This document shows, one piece after another, positions 1 through 9,925 of a stretch of DNA of 64,000 nucleotides. The stretch is from positions 1 through 64,000 of the forward strand of contig PCCS01000055.1 in assembly GCA_002731825.1 (NCBI GenBank), in the 5' to 3' direction. The stretch's first letter is position 1. Each line of letters opens with the position of its first letter. Under the pieces are notes generated by a model. It did no database searches and had not been told where the DNA came from. It saw only the letters and a list, made by a program, of their open reading frames with translations. Source of the DNA: Myxococcales bacterium (lineage in GTDB: Bacteria; Myxococcota_A; Bradymonadia; UBA7976; UBA1532). The translations under genes and the position numbers were made by a program.

Positions 1-633
1 GAGCCACTTCCGGATGACCGAGGGTTTCTTCTGGGTGCTCAATTCGGCATCTGGAATTTCGCCCGAAATGGCCATTTAAACGTTTGGGCCCGTTATGCAA
101 GCGGGCTTGCGGCTTATGACGAGTTGCAGCAACCGTACGGTCTGAATCGCGACCGACGCGCAGACGATGCGCGAGAATTCCGTCTCGCCGTCTCAGGAAA
201 TTATGAGACCGACCGATTTGGACTGATGTTTGGCTCATACGTCCGAGTCTTTCGGGATGCGGATGCAAACGAACAGGACTTCGATGATCGCCAAGAGTGG
301 GTTACAGCCGTACGGGCCCTCTATTTCCATGGTGTCTTCACCCCAGGTATCGAGGCGTCTAGTCAGATGCTGAGAACCAATGGGCTCAATCCGCAAACCG
401 ATGAACAGAGTACCGGCTTCATTCACCAGGTCGCCCTGATTCCAGCGCTTTCATTCGGCCCGTCTCAGGGCAGTTACAACCGTCCGCAGCTCCAATTCAT
501 CGCTGCAATGACCTCAATGAATCAAGCTGCGCTCGACTTATTTCCCGTCGATGACCAGCGTTCCAAAGATAGCCTTTCCTGGTATTTTGGCCTCCGTGCC
601 GAATGGTGGTTTGGCAGAGGCGGAGGCTATTGA
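1..633 (+). CDS. Maltoporin-like outer-membrane porin, C-terminal part
   Basis: The reading frame is open from base 1, so the gene begins before the window. The visible 210 residues alternate hydrophobic and polar positions as in transmembrane beta strands, and the end has the LamB-like pattern of a strand with YNRPQLQF, then a final strand ending in RAEWWFGRGGGY. A terminal aromatic residue is usual for outer-membrane barrels. The likely job is passage of maltodextrins released by the two amylases encoded directly downstream; the next start overlaps its stop (TGATG). Family assignment rests on these C-terminal features and context, so a different carbohydrate porin is possible. Confidence 0.6.
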   Translation, partial: EPLPDDRGFLLGAQFGIWNFARNGHLNVWARYASGLAAYDELQQPYGLNRDRRADDAREFRLAVSGNYETDRFGLMFGSYVRVFRDADANEQDFDDRQEWVTAVRALYFHGVFTPGIEASSQMLRTNGLNPQTDEQSTGFIHQVALIPALSFGPSQGSYNRPQLQFIAAMTSMNQAALDLFPVDDQRSKDSLSWYFGLRAEWWFGRGGGY

Positions 634-2603
634 TGAGAGTTTTACTGACCCTTCTGACGATCGCAGCCAGTCTATCCAGTTGCATCAATGTCGATTTGAA
701 AATGGAACATCGAACGCTGGTTACGGATTGGCGGGATGAAATTATCTACCAAGTGGTGGTTGACCGCTTCGACGATGGCGACCCGAGTAATAATTTCAAC
801 GTCGACTACCGAAAAGAAGCGGCCTATCACGGCGGTGATTGGCAAGGCGTTATCGATCGACTCGACTACATCGAGGCGTTGGGTGTGACAGCCCTGTGGA
901 TTAGTCCAATCGTAAAAAACGTTGAAAATGATGCGGGTTTTGCGAGCTATCATGGCTACTGGACCCAGGATTTCACCCGCGTCAACCCTCATTTTGGCGA
1001 TCTTGCGAAACTCCAACAACTTGTCAAAGCCTGCCATGCCCGGGGCATGAAGGTGATTCTAGACATCGTGACAAATCATGTGGGTCAATTGTTCTATTAC
1101 GACATCAACCGAAATGGGCAGCCGGATACAGTGTTCTACGGTGGCGGAGGCTCTCCACCTGGGAGCAGAACAACAGCATCAGGTAACCCTAACTCGCAAC
1201 TGACCCGTGTCAGCGAATGGGACCCTGAATTCGACTACCGTGGCGTTCAAGGATTTACATCCCTCGGAGAAAATGGAGCCTCGCCTATCGTTTGGGTTAA
1301 CGATCCTGGCAATCATCGCACACCACCGAAGCCTGCAGAGTTCCATAACGACAGCTGGTACAATCAAAATGGCCGCGTGACCGTTTGGGAAGATGAGTGT
1401 CGCTGCTTTCGTGGCTGTGATGGCACCTGCAGTGGCCTTTATGAACCTTGGAAAGACGAGTGTAATCTCAGCTGCTGGAACCAGCTTCGAGAGCAAGAAA
1501 TGCTCGGGGACTTTCCCGGTGGTCTAAAGGACCTAAACACCAAACGGGATGATGTTCGGCAAGCACTGATCAGTGTTTTTCAGTACTGGATTGAGGTCGG
1601 CGGCTTCGATGGATTTAGAATCGATACGTTGAAGCATGTAGAGCCCGAATTCTTCGATGTCTTCGCACCCGCCATGCGCGCCCATGCAGCCGCATTGGGC
1701 AAGAACAATTTCTTCATGTTCGGTGAAGCATTTGATGGCAAAGATTTCCTTTTAGGCAGTTATACCCACGGCCAAGGGGTCGATTCGGTCTTTTATTTCT
1801 CCGCGAAATATCGAATATTTGATGGTGTCTTCGGTCGTCGCGGTGCTCCGGCAGAGATTAAACGCCTCTACGATGAGCGCTTAGAGCTCACGCCCATTGG
1901 AGATACAGTCCGCTCTCAACCCTGCACTGAAGGCGATCCAGGCTGCCGCACCCGATACAGTAGCCAACCGAAAGTAAACGGTCTTATCGACGAAGACGGC
2001 AACGGTGTCGCGCCCGACAAAACGCTGGTCCACTTTGTCGATAATCATGACGTGCCGCGCTTCTTGTCTCAATTCCCCGACCGCAACTCTCTGCGTAATG
2101 CCCTCGCGTTCCTCCTGACAACCGATGGTGTCCCCTGCATCTACTATGGAACCGAGCAGGACTTCGAAGGTGGTCCAGACCCGTCCAACCGGGAGGACAT
2201 GTGGCAATCAGGGTTCCGCCAAGACGGCGTCACGTTTCGATACATGCAAAAGCTCATCGCTCTGCGTAAGCGTTTAGCGCCTTTACGACGCGGTGATATT
2301 TCTTTTGCGTTCGCCAGTCCTGAGGCCTCTACGGGTCTCGATGGGAGTCCGTCAGCTGGTCTTCTCATGTTCGAGCGTCGCTACAAAGGGGAGACGGTCT
2401 TGGTGGTTATTAATAACCATGACTCAAAAACGGCACAAACTGTGGTTACAGACGGCCGAATCAAAACCAATCTAGGCGCGAATTTGAGCCTGGTCGATTT
2501 GATGGATGATGACGCAGCATATCAAGTCACCACTGATGCAAACGGCGGCGTTGACATCAGCATACCGCCAAATTCCATGCGGGTTTTCACGACAGCGCGA
2601 TGA
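633..2603 (+). CDS. GH13 alpha-amylase family lipoprotein
   Basis: Secreted alpha-glucan hydrolase or transferase of 656 residues. The start at 633 is chosen because CGGAGG lies just upstream (621-626), the ATG overlaps the porin stop as TGATG, and it gives a lipoprotein signal ending LSSC. All four GH13 motifs are present: DIVTNHVG near residue 144, GFRIDTLKH near 327 (Asp nucleophile), FGEAFDG near 363 (acid/base Glu) and FVDNHD near 468. A Cys-rich insert of six or more cysteines lies around residues 254-282, between motifs I and II, and may be disulfide-bonded outside the cytoplasm. It is translationally coupled to the porin before it and the second GH13 gene after it. The exact substrate (starch, maltodextrin, cyclodextrin) cannot be read from sequence. 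Confidence 0.88.
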   Translation: MRVLLTLLTIAASLSSCINVDLKMEHRTLVTDWRDEIIYQVVVDRFDDGDPSNNFNVDYRKEAAYHGGDWQGVIDRLDYIEALGVTALWISPIVKNVENDAGFASYHGYWTQDFTRVNPHFGDLAKLQQLVKACHARGMKVILDIVTNHVGQLFYYDINRNGQPDTVFYGGGGSPPGSRTTASGNPNSQLTRVSEWDPEFDYRGVQGFTSLGENGASPIVWVNDPGNHRTPPKPAEFHNDSWYNQNGRVTVWEDECRCFRGCDGTCSGLYEPWKDECNLSCWNQLREQEMLGDFPGGLKDLNTKRDDVRQALISVFQYWIEVGGFDGFRIDTLKHVEPEFFDVFAPAMRAHAAALGKNNFFMFGEAFDGKDFLLGSYTHGQGVDSVFYFSAKYRIFDGVFGRRGAPAEIKRLYDERLELTPIGDTVRSQPCTEGDPGCRTRYSSQPKVNGLIDEDGNGVAPDKTLVHFVDNHDVPRFLSQFPDRNSLRNALAFLLTTDGVPCIYYGTEQDFEGGPDPSNREDMWQSGFRQDGVTFRYMQKLIALRKRLAPLRRGDISFAFASPEASTGLDGSPSAGLLMFERRYKGETVLVVINNHDSKTAQTVVTDGRIKTNLGANLSLVDLMDDDAAYQVTTDANGGVDISIPPNSMRVFTTAR

Positions 2604-4702
2604 CCCGCTTAATCATCCTCTTTACACTCTTCAGTCTAGGGTGTGGTTCTCAGACTGAACAGCCCATCTTGACTAAGTCTTGCTCGCTCAAGGTCCGTCT
2701 AGACGCATCGACAGGAAAGCTCAGTCCATTGGTCTACCTGCTCGATGAAGACGGCGCGACATCTCTCCACCAGATGACTAAATCGCGGGAAAAATACCGA
2801 CTCGACATTGCATTAGACCCAGCCCGTTACCGTTACTGGATCCAACAAGGGAACCGCATCAAGCTGGACCAAAAGAACAGCTTGTCAGTCATGCATGCGG
2901 ATGATGAAGTCTCCTGGCTTGACCTCAGGCAATGCCAAAAACCAGACTTGCGGTTCGTCGAACGACTGTCCAGTCCAAATGAGACCGTACTGACATTTGT
3001 TTTGGCCCGCTCGAGCGTTGACGATGGCCTAGACCCTGAGAGCATATCAGCCACTGTCAATCATGCCACTATCCCCTTCTATACAGAGGGAGACCACGTC
3101 TACATAAACATTCACGGGCTCGAACACGGTAAGCACACATTACGGATCAATGGGGCGACGGTCTCCGGGCAGCCTTTTTCCATGTCCGGTCCATTCTGGT
3201 CAGAAGCGAGTCCATTCAAATGGTCCGCAGCGAGCATGTACCAGATTGTCGTTGACCGTTTTGCAAGCGACCGTGACTTTGGACCGCGGGCCCGAAGTCG
3301 ACCACCTGGCTATCGCGTCGGCGGTCATCTAGATGGTGTCATCCGAAAATTGGACAGCGGTTATTTCGAACGGCTTGGGATTAATGCCCTTTGGTTATCA
3401 CCTCTCTACCGTAATCCAGATGGTTTCTGGATCGGGGTAGAAGGGGGGCCCGCCCGATACGAGGGGTACCATGGCTACTGGCCCATACGCGCCAGGGAGA
3501 TCGAACCAAAGCTTGGTGATGCTCGCACACTGAAGGCCCTTGTCGAAAAAGCTCATGAGCGAGGCATCCGGGTCATCCTCGATGTTGTTCCGAATCACGT
3601 TCATATAGACCACGAGTATTATACGGATCATCCCGAATGGTTCTCGAGTGAACAGTGCATTTGCGGGACCGCTGAATGTCCATGGTGGAGAGATATCGAT
3701 CGATGCTGGTTCACTGAATACATGCCCGACGTCGATTGGACAGCTCCAGGCGCCCTTGAGCGCTTTGTGGATGATATGGTTTGGTGGCTTGACGAATTCG
3801 ATTTGGATGGCCTCCGAGTCGACGCTGTGCCGATGATGCCGAGGCTGGTGATCCGCCATTTAGCAAAAAGAGTCGCATCGAGATTTGAGACCATCGACGC
3901 GGGCTACTATCTATTGGGAGAGACCTTCACCGGGCCGGACGGCTATGACAATATTCGTTACCCACTGGGTCCCAATGGCTTAGATGGACAATTCGATTTT
4001 CCACTGATGTGGGCCATTCGAGGCACCTTTGCATGGCGCAATTTATCTTTCGAGGCTCTTTTCGAACGTTGGGACCGAAGTAAGATGGCTTGGATGGGAT
4101 CGGCGTCCACAATGGCAACCATCATCGGAAACCATGACGTGACCCGATTTGCCACGGAAGCGAATGGTGGCTGGCATTGGGGGGATCCTTGGCAACAACC
4201 CGCCGTTTATCCCATTCAATCTCAAGCGCGTTCGTCCCACCACCTGGCCATGGCTTTTATGCTGACAATGCCCGGTCTGCCGCTGATTTACTACGGTGAC
4301 GAATACGGAGAGGTGGGTGGCAGTGATCCAGATAATCGACGGCCTATGCGTTTTGCGGGCGAATTGAGCACTGCGGAACATGGAACCCTGCATCTCGTGC
4401 GGCGCATGGCCAAGCTCCGTCGGTGCCATCAGGCGCTCAATAGCGGACGCCTGGAGCGAATTCATGTCGGACGCGATACGGCCAGCTATAAACGGGTCTC
4501 AGACGCGGGAGACCAAGTCTTCGTGCGACTTACGCGGTCTCGGTTTGAGTCCGCTCCAAATACTCTGCCGCAAGGCTACATTAACGTTATGGAGCAACCG
4601 GTGGCTGACGTAAGCCGGCAGCAAGAAGACGAGGGCATTGCGTCCCCCAAGAATATCGAGATATGGATCAAGGATAGGCATCCCTGTATGGATGAGATTT
4701 GA
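2600..4702 (+). CDS. GH13 alpha-amylase family lipoprotein with N-terminal modules
   Basis: A second GH13 enzyme, 700 residues, starting in an ATGA overlap with the preceding gene. The lipobox is LFSLGC. About 200 residues of beta-rich N-terminal sequence, probably carbohydrate-binding or Ig-like modules, precede the barrel, which begins near MYQIVVDRF. Catalytic motifs are DVVPNHV near residue 328, GLRVDAVPM near 403, GETFTG near 440 and IGNHDVTRF near 509. Region II lacks the Lys-His pair common in alpha-amylases, so its product specificity may differ from its neighbour. A short CxC...C cluster sits before region II. Likely surface-anchored and cooperating with the porin and the first GH13 enzyme. 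Confidence 0.87.
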   Translation: MTRLIILFTLFSLGCGSQTEQPILTKSCSLKVRLDASTGKLSPLVYLLDEDGATSLHQMTKSREKYRLDIALDPARYRYWIQQGNRIKLDQKNSLSVMHADDEVSWLDLRQCQKPDLRFVERLSSPNETVLTFVLARSSVDDGLDPESISATVNHATIPFYTEGDHVYINIHGLEHGKHTLRINGATVSGQPFSMSGPFWSEASPFKWSAASMYQIVVDRFASDRDFGPRARSRPPGYRVGGHLDGVIRKLDSGYFERLGINALWLSPLYRNPDGFWIGVEGGPARYEGYHGYWPIRAREIEPKLGDARTLKALVEKAHERGIRVILDVVPNHVHIDHEYYTDHPEWFSSEQCICGTAECPWWRDIDRCWFTEYMPDVDWTAPGALERFVDDMVWWLDEFDLDGLRVDAVPMMPRLVIRHLAKRVASRFETIDAGYYLLGETFTGPDGYDNIRYPLGPNGLDGQFDFPLMWAIRGTFAWRNLSFEALFERWDRSKMAWMGSASTMATIIGNHDVTRFATEANGGWHWGDPWQQPAVYPIQSQARSSHHLAMAFMLTMPGLPLIYYGDEYGEVGGSDPDNRRPMRFAGELSTAEHGTLHLVRRMAKLRRCHQALNSGRLERIHVGRDTASYKRVSDAGDQVFVRLTRSRFESAPNTLPQGYINVMEQPVADVSRQQEDEGIASPKNIEIWIKDRHPCMDEI

Positions 4703-5010
4703 TGATGTACAAAAGGATAAAACATGCCCTTTTTGGGCTTCTTTTTCTGGCCGGTTGCTTAGACAGTCCGGCCGATCCCAGGCCATTGCCAAGAGACCAA
4801 TTGGACGGCTCGCTCTTTGATGCACGGCGTCCACAGCAGCAACCCAATGCGGGCTCCGGATATGGAAGCGGAAGCGGAAGCGGAAGCGGAAGCGGAAACG
4901 TATCGGGCCAAGCCGTGGAACCCGATGCTGCGGCAGATGATTCAGCATTGGCTGACTCAAGCCCATTAGACGCCGGGATATCAGACAGCGATATCGACGC
5001 TGAAGACTAG
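4702..5010 (+). CDS. Small lipoprotein with Gly-Ser repeat
   Basis: A 102-residue predicted lipoprotein, last gene of the porin-GH13 operon. Its ATG overlaps the upstream stop as TGATG (4700-4704). After a signal ending FLAGC the chain is low complexity: an acidic, Asp/Ala/Ser-rich tail and a (Gly-Ser)n block encoded by a hexanucleotide repeat. No enzyme motif is visible. It may be a spacer or accessory surface protein of the glucan system; function unknown. Its TAG stop and the aspS stop share the palindrome CTAG at 5007-5010, so the two genes converge with a 4-base overlap. Confidence 0.65.
   Translation: MMYKRIKHALFGLLFLAGCLDSPADPRPLPRDQLDGSLFDARRPQQQPNAGSGYGSGSGSGSGSGNVSGQAVEPDAAADDSALADSSPLDAGISDSDIDAED
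4864..4899 (+). repeat. GGAAGC hexanucleotide tandem repeat
   Basis: Five perfect GGAAGC copies (4864-4893) and a sixth degenerate copy GGAAAC lie inside the small lipoprotein gene and encode Gly-Ser. Because the unit is six bases, slippage would change linker length without a frameshift. Confidence 0.95.
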
Positions 5011-6815
5011 CCTTCAGTCACGCCATCTGTTGCCTTTGGTGCCGCCTTCTTTAATTCGACATGGACCTCATCTAACTGCCTTGGGTCGACCAAGGAGGGC
5101 GCTTCTGTCATGAGACAGCTCGCCTTTGTCGTCTTTGGGAAGGCGATCACATCTCGAATATTATCGGTCCCAGCCAAGAGCATGACCAGTCGGTCCATAC
5201 CGAGTGCAATACCACCATGGGGTGGTGTTCCGTAACTCAGCGCGTCCAGGAGAAACCCGAATTTCTGCCGGCTTTCTTGTTCCGACAAGCCCAGTAATTC
5301 AAACATTTTTTCCTGAACATCACGCTTGTGAATTCGAATACTACCACCGCCTAATTCATACCCGTTCAAAACAACGTCATAGGCATTTGAACGGACGGCC
5401 CCAGGATCGGTTTCCATGAGGGGTAAGTCGTCTTCGAGCGGGGATGTGAAAGGATGATGCATCGCCACGTAACGGCCCTCATCTTCATCAAATTCCAACG
5501 CTGGAAAATCGGTCACCCAGCAAAATTCGTAGGCATCGGTGTCGATGAGGTTCTGTTGTTTTGCGAGGTGAACGCGCAACGCACCCAAGGCGTGCCATGC
5601 AACGCTTTGCTTATCGGCGACAAAGAATGCTTGGTCGCCGTCTTCCAATTCAAGCGTTGAAATGATCTTGGTCGATTCTTCATCGCCAAGAAATTTAGCG
5701 ATGGGTCCCCCAAGAACGCCATCGTCTAGTTTCAACCAGGCAAGGCCTTTAGCGCCGTATACCTTAACGACACCCGCAAGCTCCTTATCAATTTTGCTAC
5801 GGGACAAGCCTCCGCCTGGCAGACGAATGCCTTTGACCACACCGCCAGACGCGATGGCGCCTTTGAATACGCCAAAGCCAGAGTCCGCCACCGCATCGCT
5901 GATGTCCTTTAATTCCAAGCCAAATCTCAGGTCAGGTTTATCACTGCCAAAACGGTCCATGGCATCTTGATATTCGAATCTGCGAAAGGGCGTTTCGATA
6001 TCAAGTCCCTTGATCTCCTTGAATACCCTGGTCAGTAAAGTCTCGACGAGCGCGTATACGTCTTCTTCATCGACGAAGGCCATCTCGATATCAATTTGGG
6101 TGAACTCGGGCTGTCGGTCAGCTCGAAGGTCTTCATCTCGAAAACACCGACACAGCTGAAAGTATCTGTCGTATCCTGCAACCATGAAAAGCTGTTTGAA
6201 GAGCTGTGGACTCTGGGGTAGAGCATAGAACCCACCCGGGTGGACCCGACTGGGAACCAAGTAGTCACGCGCACCTTCTGGTGTCGCCTTCGTCAAAATC
6301 GGGGTTTCCAATTCGAGAAAGCCGTCGTTCATAAGGCTATTACGAACGGCTGCGTTAACTCGCGACCGCAGCATTAAGACATTTTGTAATTGCGGGCGTC
6401 TCAAATCGAGAAAACGATACTTTAGACGCAACTCTTCGCTGGTATCGATATCATCGCGAATATGAAAGGGCGGCATTTCAGCCGCGTTCATGATCTCCGC
6501 GCGATGAGCGAGAATCTCGATGGCACCAGTGGCCATACGGGGGTTGCTGTTATCACCACGACTCTCAACGATGCCTTGGACGGCGAGAACATACTCATTC
6601 CTCAGTGACCCTGCGAGGGCATAGAGTTCAGAATCGATTGTCGAATCGAATCGAATTTGGGTAATGCCGTCACGATCACGCAAGTCGATGAAGATACACC
6701 CACCGTGATCTCGGCGCGTGTTGACCCAGCCCATCAATGCCACGGTCTGACCGATCTGTTCCGCTCTTAACTCACCATTCCGATGAGTCCGTCTGATATC
6801 CCTTAAGAATTCCAT
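5007..6815 (-). CDS. aspS: Aspartyl-tRNA synthetase
   Basis: Class II synthetase of 602 residues, the usual bacterial length, charging tRNA-Asp in the cytoplasm. The N-terminal OB-fold anticodon domain includes [20 protein letters not shown]. Motif 2 is visible as [20 protein letters not shown] and motif 3 as [16 protein letters not shown], with the bacterial GAD insertion between them. Start is the ATG at 6815. It converges on the porin-GH13 operon. The sequence does not show whether it also charges tRNA-Asn. Confidence 0.97.
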   Translation of the reverse strand: MEFLRDIRRTHRNGELRAEQIGQTVALMGWVNTRRDHGGCIFIDLRDRDGITQIRFDSTIDSELYALAGSLRNEYVLAVQGIVESRGDNSNPRMATGAIEILAHRAEIMNAAEMPPFHIRDDIDTSEELRLKYRFLDLRRPQLQNVLMLRSRVNAAVRNSLMNDGFLELETPILTKATPEGARDYLVPSRVHPGGFYALPQSPQLFKQLFMVAGYDRYFQLCRCFRDEDLRADRQPEFTQIDIEMAFVDEEDVYALVETLLTRVFKEIKGLDIETPFRRFEYQDAMDRFGSDKPDLRFGLELKDISDAVADSGFGVFKGAIASGGVVKGIRLPGGGLSRSKIDKELAGVVKVYGAKGLAWLKLDDGVLGGPIAKFLGDEESTKIISTLELEDGDQAFFVADKQSVAWHALGALRVHLAKQQNLIDTDAYEFCWVTDFPALEFDEDEGRYVAMHHPFTSPLEDDLPLMETDPGAVRSNAYDVVLNGYELGGGSIRIHKRDVQEKMFELLGLSEQESRQKFGFLLDALSYGTPPHGGIALGMDRLVMLLAGTDNIRDVIAFPKTTKASCLMTEAPSLVDPRQLDEVHVELKKAAPKATDGVTEG

Positions 6816-6891
6816 AACCGTCCCTCAACTATGCAACGTAGACGGCGCATCCTATTGGGCGATTCGCTACTGGTCAACGCTCGTGAGCGAA

Positions 6892-8208
6892 CTAAGCGAT
6901 TTTTCTGGGAATGACGGGTGCGAGATGTCCGGCGAGTGGACGACCGAGGGTCAGTGCGCGTGGTTTTGCTCCAGGAATTAATTCATCGCAGAGCGCATGA
7001 AACTCGTCCAATTCTCGTGGGTCATAGGAGGTGCCTGCCCGAATGGCATCGATGAGCGTCAGTTCCTGACCCGAGGGATCGAGTATTTGAAGATACTGGC
7101 CATTGAGAATGTTGAAGACATAGTCTGGAAATGACTGTTTGAGTAGTTTAAGGAGTTCTGCGGACGCAGCCACTGCGCGTATTTCATCCATGAAGTGCTG
7201 TTTAATCCCTCCTTGAAAGGTCAGCCCCTCGTGGAGAGTTCGAAACAGCAGCGGCCCGATGTTGATACGAACCTGAAGCCCATCGACGCCCAGGTGGATA
7301 AAAAGGGTGTCGTCTCCGCTGTCACGCTTGGCCGTCAACCCATATAACGATGCCAATTGGTCGATGACGGCAACGAATGCATTGCTATCGGCTACGATAA
7401 ATGGATCGACGAGAGCGCGCTCAATGTCGCTTGCATAGCCCGCCAGCCAAGTGTGATAGCTCTCCGCATATGGGATGTCGAGTTCTTCATCTTCCCGGTC
7501 ACGAAAATAAGCAATGACATCACACAAGCCCTCGGCGTGTTGCTGCTCCATCCAATTATAAAACGGTTCTGCCATCCGAGCGAGCACCGTTTCAGTCTCA
7601 GCAAATGGCCGAATTCCTAAATAGTAGCCCGGCTGTATTGGGTAGAGCGCAATGTCAGGCTCGTACATGTGACGCGCAATGAGACACCCCCACATCGCTC
7701 GCAGACTCAGTGGAATCCCAAGTTTGTCAGCGAAATCAATTGAATCGGTGGCTTTGTCGAATGTTCGGACTTCACCCGCAATATTCATAACCGAGTAGTC
7801 GATATCGGTAATCCGATTGCCGCCTCGAATCAGATGAATCTGAAGGTCGAGTCCGACCTCCGGTAGATAGCGGGCAAAGATCGCTGAAACCGGCTTGGGA
7901 GATGGCGCTCCGCAGGCCGGACAGTGAGCTGGAACCCAACCGGATGACGGGTCTAAGGCACGGCTGCTCAGTTCAGCTTCGAGACCACAAATATCCAAAT
8001 CCGGGTCCAAGTCGATGAGCGCGTGTAAACGGGCCGTGAGGTCACCGCAGCTATCACATTTCGCCGTGTACATACCGATGTCCTGGGCTTCGTACACATA
8101 CTGCCGAATCACGGGCAGCCGACACCGACTACGGAAAATGTCCAACGCCTCTTGGCGTTCGGCACGGAATTGAAAAGCTTCTGTGGGGAATTGCAGTATC
8201 ACATCCAC
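6892..8208 (-). CDS. Unknown protein with paired CxxC (zinc-ribbon-like) N-terminus
   Basis: A 438-residue protein I cannot assign. Near residues 51-54 and 94-97 are two CxxC pairs (CDSCGD and CPACGAP), a spacing suggesting a zinc ribbon, loosely like CpXC domains. The remainder is mixed alpha/beta without a recognisable catalytic motif, signal peptide or membrane helix, so it is probably cytoplasmic. The predicted start is GTG at 8208. It follows on the same strand 76 bases upstream of aspS and could be cotranscribed with it. It is a real gene by length and composition; function unknown. Confidence 0.7.
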   Translation of the reverse strand: MDVILQFPTEAFQFRAERQEALDIFRSRCRLPVIRQYVYEAQDIGMYTAKCDSCGDLTARLHALIDLDPDLDICGLEAELSSRALDPSSGWVPAHCPACGAPSPKPVSAIFARYLPEVGLDLQIHLIRGGNRITDIDYSVMNIAGEVRTFDKATDSIDFADKLGIPLSLRAMWGCLIARHMYEPDIALYPIQPGYYLGIRPFAETETVLARMAEPFYNWMEQQHAEGLCDVIAYFRDREDEELDIPYAESYHTWLAGYASDIERALVDPFIVADSNAFVAVIDQLASLYGLTAKRDSGDDTLFIHLGVDGLQVRINIGPLLFRTLHEGLTFQGGIKQHFMDEIRAVAASAELLKLLKQSFPDYVFNILNGQYLQILDPSGQELTLIDAIRAGTSYDPRELDEFHALCDELIPGAKPRALTLGRPLAGHLAPVIPRKIA

Positions 8209-8418
8209 GAATCGGCCGTTTGGAGCAAAACTTTAATTGTTTATGAAACTGCGCCCGCACAGTCATCTGAATGGGGTCACCCCGACGAGGGGCGTCGACA
8301 ATGGAAGCCTCACAGAGTGACCGGGTCTACACGCTAAACGGTGTGAGACCAGGACTTTCTGAGATGATACGAGAGCGATTATTCGAGTGGACAAAAAGAC
8401 CATGGTATAGGTGACGCC

Positions 8419-9882
8419 ATGAAGAAACGTTCGCTGACCGCCAAAACCCTCATCTTGTCATTTGGCAAAATTTTGGCTGCTTTCGCGACCATCGGTATCG
8501 GTGCCATCTTGACTCGATGTCTGTCGGTGGCTGACTTCGCAACCCATAAGCAAGCATTGATGACCTTTGCTATGTGCGCACCAATGCTCGGCCTTGGCCT
8601 CCCAAAAGCCCTTTATTTTTTCTTGCCGGGTGAACAGGAACGCCCCCGGTCGATCCTCATCGAAAACCTGAGTTTGCTGCTGCTTCTTGCTATTTTTTTC
8701 TGCGGATTCATTTTGCTCGGCGGAGATAAAATCTTCGTCGAGCATTTTCAAAACCCTCGGCTCGGTCAAGTCATGCCGATGGTGGCTATTTATGGACTTT
8801 GCATGCTGCCCATGGCTGCCATCAGCGCAACGCTCATGGCTCGAGACCGGGTGGAAAACCTGGTGACGTTCCAATTGTCAACACAGGCTCTTCTGATCGT
8901 CAGTGTTGGCTGTGCTGCGTATTTTTGGAGAACACCTTCGGCAACGGTCTCCGCCTATGCAATCTGGGCAATTATCGCACTCACCTTCGCTCTTATCCTC
9001 ATGTTTAAAGTCACGAGACAGGACAGCCCCATCAAAGTCGGCGTCGGCGGTATGAAACAGCAACTGGCCTATGGCGTTCCACTGGGTCTTGCAGGTATGT
9101 TTGGTGGTCTATCCGGCCAAATCGATAAGTATATGGTCTCCATCATGTGTTCGACCGAAGACTTTGGGATTTACGTCGCCGGTGCGGTCGAACTTCCCCT
9201 CATCGGTGTCATTACAGGGGCCATGAATGCTGTCGTCTTACCTGAACTTGCCAAGCACTATAAGAATGGCCGCTTGGACGCGATTAGACTCCTTTGGCAG
9301 CGGGCAATGAATAAGGCCATTCTGATCCTTGCACCAGCCATGTTCATTGTTCTCTTATTCGGCACAGAACTCATTGTGCTCTTGTTCTCTGAACGGTACG
9401 CAGAGGCTGCGACACCATTTCGAATATACGCATTGAGTTTGCCTGTTCGTGCAGCTGTATACGGCAGCGTCCTTATGGCAACGAACAACACCAAGTGGGT
9501 TACAGGGACCGCATTCGCGGGACTCTCAATCAATGTGGTTTTAAACCTCATATTTGTAGAACTGCTCGGGTCCACAGGGGCCGCTTGGGCCACCGTGCTG
9601 ACGGTCTACAGTGTGGTTTGTATGATGCTCTACCCACTGTGCCGTGCGCTCAAGACGACACCGTTCAAGCTCTTCGATTGGCCACATTTGGTCCGGGTTT
9701 TGGTCGCAAGCGCAACCCCCGCTGTCCTGATCTATTTTGCCATCGATGCCATGGCCATCCAAGGCATCGGTCGATTGTTGATTGGAGGCGCCGCCTACGG
9801 TCTTTTGGTGCTCGTCGCCTATCGGCTATTCCGGATCACCACTGTGCAAGAATTGATTGGTTTCATCAAACGCAGGACCTAG
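8419..9882 (+). CDS. Polysaccharide/lipid flippase, MATE-like (Wzx type)
   Basis: Polytopic inner-membrane protein of 487 residues with roughly 12-14 hydrophobic helices. It has the N-terminal pattern of the oligosaccharide flippase family (KTLILSFGKILAAF, then a conserved charged loop and GLPKALYFFLPGE). Family members move undecaprenyl-linked glycans across the inner membrane. No glycosyltransferases or polymerase genes flank it, so its substrate cannot be inferred and a role in O-antigen, capsule or exopolysaccharide export is open. Start ATG 8419. Confidence 0.8.
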   Translation: MKKRSLTAKTLILSFGKILAAFATIGIGAILTRCLSVADFATHKQALMTFAMCAPMLGLGLPKALYFFLPGEQERPRSILIENLSLLLLLAIFFCGFILLGGDKIFVEHFQNPRLGQVMPMVAIYGLCMLPMAAISATLMARDRVENLVTFQLSTQALLIVSVGCAAYFWRTPSATVSAYAIWAIIALTFALILMFKVTRQDSPIKVGVGGMKQQLAYGVPLGLAGMFGGLSGQIDKYMVSIMCSTEDFGIYVAGAVELPLIGVITGAMNAVVLPELAKHYKNGRLDAIRLLWQRAMNKAILILAPAMFIVLLFGTELIVLLFSERYAEAATPFRIYALSLPVRAAVYGSVLMATNNTKWVTGTAFAGLSINVVLNLIFVELLGSTGAAWATVLTVYSVVCMMLYPLCRALKTTPFKLFDWPHLVRVLVASATPAVLIYFAIDAMAIQGIGRLLIGGAAYGLLVLVAYRLFRITTVQELIGFIKRRT

Positions 9883-9925
9883 CCCATGGAATCCATTACT
9901 CTGGGCTGAACTGACCCATGTCGCT

